Assembly (NCBI GenBank): GCA_032718475.1 | Contig: JAUCBJ010000852.1 | Span: 1 to 64,000 of the forward strand | Source of the DNA: Nemertoderma westbladi | Taxonomy: Eukaryota; Xenacoelomorpha; Nemertodermatida; Nemertodermatidae | DNA length: 64,000 nt | Reading direction: 5' to 3' | In this document: positions 22,246-32,252 of the stretch, piece after piece | Layout of the letters: each line of letters opens with the position of its first letter | How positions within the stretch are numbered: position 1 is the stretch's first letter | Translations under genes and position numbers: made by a program | Notes under the pieces: generated by a model | What the model saw: only the letters and a program-made list of their open reading frames with translations | The model's database searches: none | Told to the model about the DNA's origin: nothing

Positions 22246-23136
22246 GATAGCAAACAGGGCCCTCGGGCATTGCATTGCCCCATTATTGGGGCATTACTCC
22301 TGCCTGCCTGCCTCCCTTTGTTACTTTGAAATGGCCTGAATGTGAGGCCTTTCGAAGGATTAATGCAGTATGGTAATTGTACTGTAAAGGGTTATGATTT
22401 TGTTTACTTGTTAAGTATTTCTTAATATTGCTTAAAAACAAGTAAACATGTGTAAACAAATAAATCAAACATAATATTAGGCATATACAATTCTTATTGT
22501 AGCCAACATTTCACATTTTTATTGGGGTATTTACACTAAGAATACATGCTTGCAATTACTGGCTACACCGGACTGCTTCTAGCTCTACAGTATGCATATG
22601 ATCGTTGAATCTGAAGATGTTGATCTCAGTTAAATAGGATTTACCTCAATATTAGTTTATTGTTTTGTTGTATCTCAACAAGACTCTTTAACCCGATTTT
22701 TTTACTAATCCATTAATATACAGGCGTACAGGTACACGTAGGTGGCGGTGTGAAATTAACACACATTTAACTCAGACCCCCCCCCCCCCCCCCCCACCGC
22801 CCGTTTTCTTGACTTCTGGACGTACTGTAATAGAGATTTTTTCCGTACCGGATATGTGTAATTGATTAATGAAACAATAATTGATTAATTTCCCTAAGTT
22901 TGAACTATTCTGTTATTTCCTTTTTAGATTGTTGCATTAGCTACCCAATAGCTTATCTTCCAACAATTACACTGACTTGTTTCCATGGCTAACTATAATC
23001 ATTTTCAGATTCATCAACATACATTTGATATTTTTAAATTCAATGCTGGTAAGTGATACCGGTTAGCTAACAGTAACTAATCAGAATAAATTAATGTCAG
23101 TTTAAATATCTCTGTCTGTTTTATGCTATTATAGTA
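22246..23136. other. No gene seen; poly-C tract
   Basis: AT-rich with GCCTGCCTGCCTCC near 22300 and a poly-C run at 22777-22795. No supported feature otherwise. Confidence 0.45.
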
Positions 23137-23477
23137 CAGTCCCAATCCCAATAAACTTTAACTTGGTCGTTTTGGCGGCCAAAATGACCAAAATCACCAA
23201 AAAAATGCAGTGTATTCCTATGGGCTACTTGGTCGTTTTGGCGAAGCGATTTAACTCGAATCAGCTAAGTCCAGACATTCAGTCTCCTTGGCCATCCATT
23301 TGGTGGATCTGACTAAATGTTGGCTCGCTTTCATTTTTATTATTGACAGATTGTTAACTTACCTGGCGCTGAGCCTTGCAGTACTGGAGTCCGCCCACTG
23401 AGGCATTGATAGAGTAGACATTCTTATAAAAGGAGTTGAATGGGGCTTTGTTAAAGGAGGAGTATGTATAATAATCT

Positions 23478-23642
23478 GAACGTCCCGAAATTAATTTATG
23501 GACGTCCCGAAATTAACTTATGGACGTCCTGAAATTAATTTATGGACGTCCCAAAATTAATCTATCAACCAATCAGAATCGTAATGAAATAACTAATTAA
23601 TGGACGTCCATAAATTAATTTCGGGATGGTAATTTCGGAAAT
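23478..23642. repeat. GGACGTCC / AAATTAATTTATGG degenerate repeats
   Basis: About four direct copies of an about 29-bp unit (TGGACGTCCCGAAATTAATT) are followed by an inverted copy (GGACGTCCATAAATTAATTTCGGGA), which allows a long hairpin. Confidence 0.7.
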
Positions 23643-23712
23643 TAATTTCAATAATATTTTTTTTAATAATAAAATTTTTTTTTAATATTTTTTTACAATG
23701 TATAATTCGCGG

Positions 23713-24143
23713 ACACTGCGGGGTGACTACAAAACAAAGACCCAATTATAACGACCTACATAATCTTGTTACATGTGTTAACTTTCGTTAATTGTTTTGA
23801 ATCCCCCGTCACGCCTCTGTAACTTGCTCCTTTACTAACCTGCTCCTTTAAATAGCAATGGTACATAACGCTCATTGTGACCTGTACAAAACAAAGAGGT
23901 AAAGTCGCATTACGTCCCAAAGAGCGTTAGGTTCCAAAGAGCTTTAGGTCCCATTGCCAGAGAGAGTGAGGTCACATTGCCATTTAAAGGAGCAGGTTAG
24001 TAAAGAAGCAGGTTACAGAGGCGTGTTGGGGAACCAAAACAATAAACGAAAGTTAACACATGTGTTTTGTATTTGTACAGGTCTTTATTATTTGGGTCGT
24101 TGGTCTTTGTTTTGTAGTCACCCGACACTGCGGTGTTGCGTGG
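23713..24143. mobile_element. Nested inverted-repeat element (about 430 bp)
   Basis: The left arm ACACTGCGGGGTGACTACAA...CTTTACTAACCTGCTCCTTTAAA pairs with the right arm TTTAAAGGAGCAGGTTAGTAAAG...TTTTGTAGTCACCCGACACTGCGG. The arms are about 150 bp each with small gaps. The spacer holds GAGCGTTAGGT/GAGCTTTAGGT copies. A fold-back MITE inside the TA-flanked element is the simplest reading. Confidence 0.65.
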
Positions 24144-24699
24144 GGGCCACCAATCCACCCACCCACACTCAACTCCCAACTTCCTGGACACTAGGATACT
24201 GAGTAAAAGCGTCTAAAACTACTACAGGAACTCCATGACAGACTATGGGCTAGCGAGGGACTGGCGCCCTTGAACATGTAAACTGTAGTACCTACTGTAC
24301 CACCTACCTTAAAGTGACCTGTGGGACCAGCCCATTATTAGTGAGGTCGGCATTTCTCTTTATCCTGCCGCTCTCTTTGTATTACAATAGCATACAGCTA
24401 ACCAATGGCAATGGTCTACCCCCAGTGCGGATTTATATCTGCCATCATCCTGGGCTTTACTTACACTCAGCCTATATTCACTGGCTGTGATTGACAAGCC
24501 AACTTGCCTCAGAAGTTGAATGCCGCAATTTATATTTGGCCATTTTGGTCGTTTTGGCCGCCAAAATGACCAAGTTTATGTTTATTGGGATTGGGACTGT
24601 ACTCATATAATTTGAGATTTTTAGCACTGTCGCCTACATTTTAAATGGTTTTCTCAGTAACGTGGTATGTATGTTTCCTCAATTGGTAGCGGGATTGTA

Positions 24700-24880
24700 T
24701 TGTATATTGGTTTGGTTAGAAAAACGGGCATCTGTAACCTGCTTCCTTCCCTCAATTGTTTTGGTTGAAAAATACCTCCTTTGTAACCTGCACCTTTCCC
24801 TCAATTGTTAACAAGATTGTTTTTATTGTTTTGGTTAGAGTAGCTCGTCTCTGTAACCTGCCCCCCCCCCCCCCCCCCCC
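24700..24880. repeat. Three degenerate 55-65-bp repeats ending CTGTAACCTGC, then poly-C
   Basis: GTTTTGGTTAGA...CTGTAACCTGC(A/T)(T)CCTTCCCTCAATTG recurs three times, the last running into a poly-C tract at 24861-24880. A related copy lies inside the small MITE at 46636-46860. Confidence 0.6.
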
Positions 24881-24919
24881 GTACATTTCCCATTGTAATA
24901 TAAAGTAACGGTAAATACA

Positions 24920-25150
24920 TTACATACAACAGCATTAGTGGGTGAATTTGGAAGATTGATTTGCCACGACAGTGTTAAGGAATACTGGGAATCTCTATTT
25001 CCAACAGGTAATGAAGCTGTTTTTATATTATGGAACAGTAAACGTGGTATATCAACTTCTATCAAATCTGATGCACCACCAAGCATTGTGAAAATGGGTG
25101 ATGGAAGTGATTGGCACGCGAACTTAAATCCTATAAGCGAACTTAGATCC
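24920..25150 (+). other. Possible coding fragment, unrecognised
   Basis: The frame through GEFGRLICHDSVKEYWESLF...GNEAVFILWNSKRGISTS looks protein-like over about 65 codons, but has no ATG of its own and no family I recognise. It runs into the following tandem array. It could be an exon or an element relic. Confidence 0.25.
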
Positions 25151-25498
25151 TATACGCGAACCTGATCCTATACGCGAACTTAGATCCTATATGCGAACTT
25201 AGATCCTAGACGCGAACTTAGATCCTAGACGCGAAATTAGATCCTATACGCGAACTTAGATCCAGTACGCGAACTTAGATCCTAGAGGCGAACTTAGATC
25301 CTAGAGGCGAACTTAGATCCTATACGCAAACTTAGATCCTAGACGCGAACTTAGATCCTATAGGCGAACTTAGATCCTATATGCGAAATTAGATCCTAGA
25401 TGCAAACTTAGATCCTATAGGCAAACTTAGATCCTATACACGATCTTAGATCCAATACGCGAACTTAGATCCTAGATGCGAACTTAGATCCTACAGTT
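25112..25498. repeat. 19-bp tandem array (GCGAACTTAGATCCTATAC)
   Basis: About 20 copies of a 19-bp unit with substitutions (TATACGC, TAGACGC, TAGAGGC, TATATGC). No coding role seen. Confidence 0.9.
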
Positions 25499-25549
25499 TA
25501 ATTTATTTTATAACCTTATATATCGCATCATATATTAAAGAATATCCTT

Positions 25550-26080
25550 GTGCCATCCAGACTGAGGTGTACAAGGGAACTTTCACCTTGTGATTTTCTA
25601 GGAGTTCATAAATGTGACAGAGCGGCATGTGTACCCTGTAAAGTATTATTACCTTTAAAATATGTCAGCTCAACAACTAACAAAAGCCACAGGGTTTATA
25701 TAAAGAATGATTTATCTTGCAATGCTAAAAATGTTATTTATGTGGTGACTTGCCTTAAATGTAACTTATTTGGTATCGGTTCAACAAAGGACTTAAAGCC
25801 TAGGATAGCCAACTACAAGACAAAGATAATTAATGACAAACCATCGACTGCCATCGACAGACATTTTACTACCTCGGGTCATTCTTACAATGCACACTTC
25901 AGAATTACACCATTTGATTGTCTACCGATCTCAGCAAACAAAAAACTGAACCGAGGGAGAATTAAAGAGGGAGAATGGCAGTGCCGGTTGGAAACTTTAC
26001 AACCAATGGGTTTGAATGTTCTCAACGAGGCAGTGATCAATAACTTTGGACTTGATGTTTTCAATCCTAAAGAATTATAA
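25550..26080 (+). pseudogene. Penelope-like element GIY-YIG endonuclease remnant
   Basis: A 176-codon frame from the C-terminal end of a Penelope-like retroelement protein. A cysteine cluster (HKCDRAACVPCK) is followed by the GIY-YIG module NVIYVVTCLKCNLFGIGSTKDLKPRI and by a helix with HFTTSGHSYNAHF. The second tyrosine-containing motif has decayed from YIG to GIG, so catalysis is doubtful. The reverse transcriptase that should precede it is absent: the 19-bp array lies immediately upstream. The end (VINNFGLDVFNPKEL) looks natural. Confidence 0.72.
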
Positions 26081-26395
26081 AGATTAAAGATTCACAGATT
26101 TAAAAAACTCATTAGTTGCTAGGGTAGTATTATTATTTGTAGTGCATTAATTCTAGAATATCGTTTATTTGAAAACGATAGAGAGAGCTATCGAAAGCTA
26201 ATAATAAAAAAATAAATTTTTAGTGATTGATCATATAAGTTGTCACTTTTTGAAATCTTAAAATATTATTATATATATATATATATATATACGTATATGT
26301 ATTGTATTTTGTATATACAAAAATATGTACAAGCATTTTAAATGTTTTACAATGTAATGAGTTATTGTACAATATCATGGTATAATACAGTAGGC
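26081..26395. other. AT-rich, TA microsatellite
   Basis: Contains a (TA)n run at about 26268-26291. No gene seen. Confidence 0.5.
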
Positions 26396-27440
26396 CTACA
26401 TGTAATACATATCAGAAAAAAACCAGTATATTTGATGTGCTATATACAGTCTGTATCTACAGATGGCAGTCATGTGCGTGTGTGGTAACCCATAAAACAT
26501 TTCACATGTATGGGTGGGTACCTGACATTTCCCGCAGATCATTCGCGTATATTTCTTGCAGTGTTTGCACACTCGGATGAGTCCCGCATTACTAACAAGA
26601 TCGTGACCAACACCATCATAGCGAATGTCTGGTATCACAGACCTAACTGGGCAGGGTTCCAACCTCTGATCTCAGCATTGCCTGCACCACAACTCGATAG
26701 AAATCTATTTGCTTCACCTTAGAATCGGCATGACTGATTTGGAACAATCGCCAGGATGCTACCATCACCACATTGAAGGCATGTATAAGAAGAGGAAAAT
26801 ACCACTTCTTCCCATGTATGGATGGGCGAACGTTGGATAATGCCCTGTCTACCAAGTCCACCCCTCCCATATGTTTATTGTACAGCTTGACAGCCAATGG
26901 CTGACTTATGGCAGTCTTGCTCCAGCGGTTTACATGCTGGATAGGTTCTACACCAACAGCGTTACTCCCCATCGTTACGACCGAGTTGTCATTCCACCGA
27001 ATAAACTCAATACCATCACCTGTACGATAGTCGAAAGTACCACGTTCTCTCTTCTTCATAACATCGACAGCTAGGAGGGGACAGCCCCCAATCCTATTTA
27101 CTCGAACTGTGCCTGTAGCACTAAAACCAATTGTTGACAACTTTTGAAGTAGGTCAACAGACGTAAAAAAGTTGTCGAAGAAAACATGGTGCCTGCTGGG
27201 GTTCTCACAAACCTTCAGACCACCTAGCACTACCTGCATTCCCAGTGGATATTCATTCCGGTTTGACCACTGGAGATCTTCCTTCATATTATATGTGGAC
27301 ACAGTATGGATATGGAGCTGCCTGTCATCCAGCATTTAAACCCAAACCTTACAGGTTTATTACGAATGAATTGCTTGCATGAATGATGGCCATAATATGG
27401 GACCATACATTCATCGACACTAAGGTTGGTATGCACGCAC
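26396..27440 (-). pseudogene. piggyBac-type transposase remnant (second lineage)
   Basis: Reading from 27440 downward, an out-of-frame start contains LSVDECMVPYYGHHSCKQF with the first catalytic aspartate. A frameshift near 27340 leads to a 230-codon frame with PLGMQVVLGGLKV, HHVFFDNFFTSVDLLQKL (second Asp), GTVRVNRIGGCPL and HMGGVDLVDRAL (third Asp region). A further shift near 26650 leads to a C-terminal zinc finger (CKHCKKYTRMICGKCQVPTHTC). The N-terminal half of the protein is missing. The sequence differs clearly from the piggyBac relic at 10.7 kb, so two lineages entered this region. Confidence 0.87.
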
Positions 27441-27525
27441 AACCCCATTAGCTAAAGTTTAGGAAAAGTCATAAAATTTCAGATTCCCAACTGCGTTTGT
27501 TTCAGAATTATAATAAAAAAACCAC

Positions 27526-27568
27526 GGGGGGGGGGGGGGGGGGTCATATTGACCCCCCCCCCCCCCCC
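27526..27568. repeat. Poly-G / poly-C perfect hairpin
   Basis: Eighteen G, the bases TCATATTGA, then sixteen C. The arms are fully complementary and the G-run could also form a quadruplex. Confidence 0.9.
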
Positions 27569-28506
27569 GGGTTTAATAGAGTGAAAATATTGTAGAAGGA
27601 GGTAGCATTACCATATGTATGCGGTTCGCAGATCGCTGACAACACTGCAATGCATGCAGTTATTCTTTCTGTTAGCTATGGGCCAGCAGGGAAGAAAAAG
27701 GCAGCTGGAGCACCAACTGCCAAAAAACAGCGCACTTCATATCACACGCTGTTGTTCGCCCTGTAATTTAATAAAATATTTAATAATTAAATTGAATATT
27801 GAAATTGAAATTAATACCTTTTTTGAAATAATATGTTACCCACTTAATATACATTTAACAGACGTGAAACACAGGATTCGATTTTCAGGAATTATAAAAA
27901 TACCATAGCATCATTTAAACTGTTAAATTTTTTTTTTTAGTTACAATTACGTACGTCAAATTTTTAGCAGTTTATATTCATTATCAAATTACAAATTTTC
28001 ATTAAGTATTATAGTCAAACAGGTATTAAGTTAATCCAATGCAGCTGCCTAAAGTTAGTTATTCTAATAATGCCTGAAATGGCGGTTAGACTATGTAGTA
28101 CAGTAGAGTTTAATCTACCACCCGTCTATACGTGCCTCCACCACCGCTGCGCTGATGCCGGTCTCCCTCAAGCTACGCGAGTTCAACTTTGCCCTTGAAC
28201 TCCGTGCGCCTCTCAAGCACATTATTGATGCCCGTAGTATAAATGTATAAATATAATGAGTTTACCTCATTATTCTTCGATAAAGCGCACCTAGAAGTGA
28301 GTAATAAATAAATAGGAAATGTACCTTATGTGTAAAGTAAAGCACCAGTGTCTATTGTAACGGAAAACAAGTTGACTTTCAGTGTGATGAAAGATCTAGA
28401 CATATAAAGTAGTTGACTTTCAGTGTGATGAAAGAGTCTAGACATATAAAGTATCTTTTCTATTCTTCCCTATATTGATTTTACAGAGCTCTAATGTTAA
28501 AGTTTA
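27569..28506. other. No clear gene; 41-bp tandem duplication
   Basis: Mostly AT-rich. A 41-42-bp unit (GTTGACTTTCAGTGTGATGA...CATATAAAGTA) is duplicated at about 28370-28452. A short GC-richer stretch (28125-28225) looks vaguely coding (VSLKLREFNFALELRAPLK) but is too short to support. Confidence 0.45.
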
Positions 28507-29476
28507 TTAGATAAAATATATTACGTCCCCCTTGTCGGCAATGGACGACTTTGCCCTTTCAAGAGCCTTCTGGTATCTAGGTTTCCTTCTGACTGCCTGG
28601 ATAGCATTAAGGGTTTGACCTGTTCCCTCGGTCTTACTCCAAAGGCGTGGTGCAATTGAGGGCGCCTTGAAGTCTACTCTCATAGCTGCTTCCCGCTTTG
28701 TGAGTTCATTGATCTCTGATTTAGTCCAGCGAGATTTCCTTCCTTTTCTGGTTGCTCCTGTTTGGTCAGTGTCCACATCCTGCGGATTTGTGGATGACAA
28801 CTCTGGACTACATACTTTTTCGACTAGCTTAAGAGGACAGCTAGATGATATAACCGGTTCCCTGGGTGGAATTGTCTTGTGACAGGATTCGCTTCGCTCT
28901 TCCTCAGAGTCTGAACTGTTAGAGGGCCGCTTAGTTCGGCCCTTACGGCTTCGACTGATCGATCCTACTGGTTCGGGTAACATCACCAGTTTTCCTTTCA
29001 CGTCCCCCTGAATCCACTTCATAATCCTGTTTATCCCGAAATGGAGGGGGGGTCCTAGGGGGGACTCTTTCATCGTCTGTCTCTTTACGTTCACTGAGGA
29101 TGTCATTCAGAGTGTCTCTGTACCTCTTGAGCTTACGACAAGCTCTTATGGCATCTTGAGTTCTGCCAGGCACCACTTTGAGTTCGAGTAGTTCCATATT
29201 TTTGAATTTGCACCTAGGTGATAGGTTACTCTCCGCATTGGCTAGTCTCCAAATCTCCTCTTCATTCCACCTGACATTGACTCCTGGAGCCATGTTATCC
29301 TCGCAATATTCATTAGGGTGGCGCCTGCGGGTGTGGAGGCTGGCTGCTGCCTTGGACCCCCAGGAAGTGCTGCACCATTTACAGTAAATTCGATTTGGTG
29401 TGCCAGTGTGTTCCCTTGTCAAAGGTGAGGGTGGTGGTTGCTCGTCCGAGCCTTCCTCACTGCTCTTGTATGACAT
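28507..29476 (-). pseudogene. N-terminal part of an R2/NeSL-like LINE protein
   Basis: Target-site binding domains of a site-specific-type LINE. The first frame (29476-28943) has a C2H2 finger, CKWCSTSWGSKAAASLHTRR, and a Myb/SANT-like stretch (RWNEEEIWRLANAE...PGRTQDAIRACRKLKRY). A frameshift near 28950-29100 leads to the second frame (to 28507) with another Myb-like stretch (SRWTKSEINELTKREAAM...TLNAIQAVRRKPRY). No reverse transcriptase follows in the 560 bases downstream, so the copy is truncated after its DNA-binding region. Zinc finger plus Myb at the N-terminus is typical for R2-clade elements; exact clade unknown. Confidence 0.6.
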
Positions 29477-30044
29477 GTCACATTATTTCAGCGTCGTCTG
29501 CAGTAATGTGTTTAAGGGTCACCTTGCAGAGGCAAGGTTTACACGCGTTATGGTTGGGTATATCCCCTTAAATAGACCTTTCGGGTTTCTAGCTTTTCTG
29601 GCTAGTCAGTTCTCTGTGTTCAACCAGAGGTCCGTGAATCGCACACATAAAGTATGAGTTTCGGGTTTAGTCTTTCAGTATTATCTAATACTAATTCTCC
29701 GAGGAGTTTCTGACTATGGATGTCAGTCCCTTTGTCTTCGAATATTATTTCTTTATATCGCTGTGTCACTAATCATTAAACACCAATGTAAGTCGGGCTG
29801 TTGCCTAATCTTAGAAGGTAATCCTTTGCGCTGTTCCTTAATATTTGAATGGTCAGTGCACAAATTAGCCCAAAGGCGGCCCGAAGGCTCCCTAAGGTTA
29901 ACAGCCTGAGGGTGGATATCCCAGGAGAATATCCGGACCCTTTGTGCACCTAGCGACAGCCAAAAAGTTTCAATACTTGAAACACCGGATCGCGGCAAAA
30001 CAATTTATCTACACTTTTCAATAACAGCTGTAGCCATCAGGCCA
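29477..30044. other. No gene seen; possible 5' leader of the LINE remnant
   Basis: Upstream of the LINE remnant on its strand. It contains short complementary segments (GGATATCCC...GGAGAATATCC) but nothing I can identify. No supported coding region. Confidence 0.35.
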
Positions 30045-30378
30045 ATACGGTTACTGAAATTAGTAACTGGTTACTGAAATTAGTAACTGGGTACTGAAAT
30101 TAGTAACTGGGTACTGAAATTAGTAACTGGTTACTGAAATTAGTAACTGGGTACTGAAATTAGTAACTGGGTACTGAAATTAGTAACTGGGTACTGAAAT
30201 TAGTAACTGGTTACTGAAATTAGTAACTGAGGCCTACTAAAATTAGTATCCGGGTACTGAAATTAGTAACTGGTACTAAAATTAGTAACTGGGTACTAAA
30301 ATTAGTAACTGGTTACTGAAATTAGTAACCGGATACTGAAATTAGTAACTGGTACTAAAATTAGTAACTGGGTACTAA
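30045..30378. repeat. 20-bp tandem array (CTGGGTACTGAAATTAGTAA)
   Basis: About 16 copies of a 19-20-bp unit with GGTTACTG/GGGTACTG/GGTACTA variants. It lies just downstream of the coiled-coil frame on the minus strand and overlaps its last bases. Confidence 0.9.
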
Positions 30379-31440
30379 ACTGGGTACTGGGTGCTTTGAG
30401 GGCCTTTGTGAGTATATTGAGGGGGTTGGGGTCTATCAGGCAGGTTGTTGTCATTGAGGTCACGTAATACACTATAGTAATTCCTGTCAGCTAGCTCAAT
30501 TGTTTCTTTTGATGAGCGGACATTAGCATTGGTGGGGTTGCAATGGGCCTTGTCCTTGGATTGGCGGTGGTTAGTAGGGTTGCAGTGCGTCACATCTTCT
30601 GATGGATGGTTGCTGTTGGAGTTACTGTGTCTCTGTCCCCACATTGTATGAGTTTGGGGTTTGGGTACATTCGTCTATTACTAGCCAAGTATTACTGAGT
30701 TCGTTGTCGTCTAGGAAGGGAGTTGTGGTCACTGTCGATTTGTTGCTGACATCTTTCACTGTGGTCTGATATTGCTGCATTTTGCGTTCGATCACGAGAC
30801 GTGCATGCCGCTCGTGCTGTAATTCGTCCGCTAGATTTTGGAAGCGTGTAGTTAGGTTGGCATAGTTAGCCTCAGATTTGCAAAGTCTTGTCTGTAAAAC
30901 AGATATAGTATTTATCATATCATTCCTGAGGTGGTCAAAGTCTGCTTTAAGGTCAGTGGTAGTGTGTGGTGTATTGTCGTGTTTTAGCCTTTTTTTGCAG
31001 TTTTCCGTAAAGTTGTTTTCATATTTGCATTTGTAGAGCTCAATAATGTCGTGTGCCATTTCAAGTGATGATGATCGTGACCTGAGATGCAGAGAGGCGC
31101 TGTTCACGGGAGACATAAGAAATTTAGTGCTGTCAAACAGGTGTTCTCTTAGTTTATGTTGAATATCTATTGCAAACTTTGCTACTATGGCCCCAACATC
31201 CTTTCTTGGTCGCATAGCAGCGTCATGCAGGATAGAGTAGGGCTTAATAAGGGACAGTGGTGTGTTGTCTTCATCCACATTCGCTACACTGTGTGTATTG
31301 TATGGGGGGGATAATGTCTGATTATATATCTGAGGGATATCACTGGGTGCTGTATTATGGAATTCATCTATTATTTTTACCGATTTCAGAGTACTTTCCA
31401 GCCATGAGCGTAGTTTTACACTATTAGTGTGTACTGATTG
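30379..31440 (-). CDS. Unrecognised protein with coiled-coil, possibly element-borne
   Basis: The frame is open from about 31440 (SVHTNSVKLRSWLEST...) through an internal ATG at 31278 to 30622. Predicted content: an N-terminal globular part (KPYSILHDAAMRPRKDVGAI), a heptad-like helix (about residues 100-170 from 31278: RLCKSEANYANLTTRFQNLA), then an acidic segment. A shift near 30640 leads to a polar C-terminus with HCNPTN repeats ending near 30375. No motif I recognise. Position next to a LINE remnant and a tandem array suggests an ORF1-type element protein, but this is a guess. Confidence 0.4.
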
Positions 31441-32252
31441 TAATCATGTAGAATCGGTAGTCTTGGCAAGGGCAAAAGTCTTCATCATTTATCAAATGTT
31501 TGTTAACGAAATTAATCAATAATAGATTGAACAACGTTTCAATTGTAACAAATTTTTCTATATTATGGGAAATTGTGTCAAAATTTAGTTCCCAAAATAT
31601 TAACTGGGGAGGTTTTCTTCTAAGTTTCTCCATTACATTTCTAATTTCGTCTCTAGCCGTTTTATTTAGACAACTACCAGAAACCGATGTTATTCAATTA
31701 ACCTCACGTCGTGATATTAAATTTAGATAGAACTCTTTCTAGATAAAATATATAGAAAATTCTAGAAAAAATAGAAATATCTATCATTTTTTTTTCAAAA
31801 AATACTAGCTATTAAAAAAACACACTAGCTACCATAAAAAAATATCTATTAAGGTTCTAGAACATTCACCAATATCCAAAAAAACACTATAAAGCAATAT
31901 TATATTTTTTAATTTTCAAAAAATAGTAGCTAGTAAAAAAAACGAGCTACCATTAAAAAATTTATACTAAGGTTCTAGAACAATCACCAATGTTCTACAA
32001 CATAATAAAATGGCATAAAACACAATAAATTTACACAAATGTGCTGTATACATACATACTGTACTAGTACTGGTTATACATAATACTTGTACCAATATCA
32101 CAAAATTACTAGCTACCATCTTGCTGTCAAAAGGTCAAAAGGTCAAATATTTATTTCTAGAACATAAAACCACTTGGCACAGTAATAACTACTGAAATAA
32201 TACAATAGTATTCAAGTGCATGGTGGTGTTCTTATTTGATAAATAATAAACA
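31441..32252. other. AT-rich non-coding, TTCTAGAA motifs
   Basis: Two related about 115-bp segments (31780-31890 and 31895-32000) share ACTAGCTA, AAAAAATA and GGTTCTAGAACA(T/A)TCACCAAT, so an old tandem duplication. TTCTAGAA palindromes recur. No gene; it precedes the viral element. Confidence 0.5.

Larger units (their letters stand above)
23137..24599. mobile_element. 1.46-kb TIR element flanked by TA
   Basis: The left end CAGTCCCAATCCCAATAAAC and the right end GTTTATTGGGATTGGGACTG are inverted copies and are flanked by TA on both sides (23135-23136, 24600-24601). Inner arms repeat the palindromic TTGGTCGTTTTGGCGGCCAA. No transposase is visible, so it is non-autonomous; a TA target suggests Tc1/mariner-type mobilisation. 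It contains a GGACGTCC-rich repeat block and a second, nested inverted-repeat element. Confidence 0.75.

Noticed and set aside
29530..30000. Possible HDV-like ribozyme at the 5' end of the LINE remnant
   Set aside because: Some complementary GC segments exist, but I could not build the double pseudoknot by eye; needs a covariance search.
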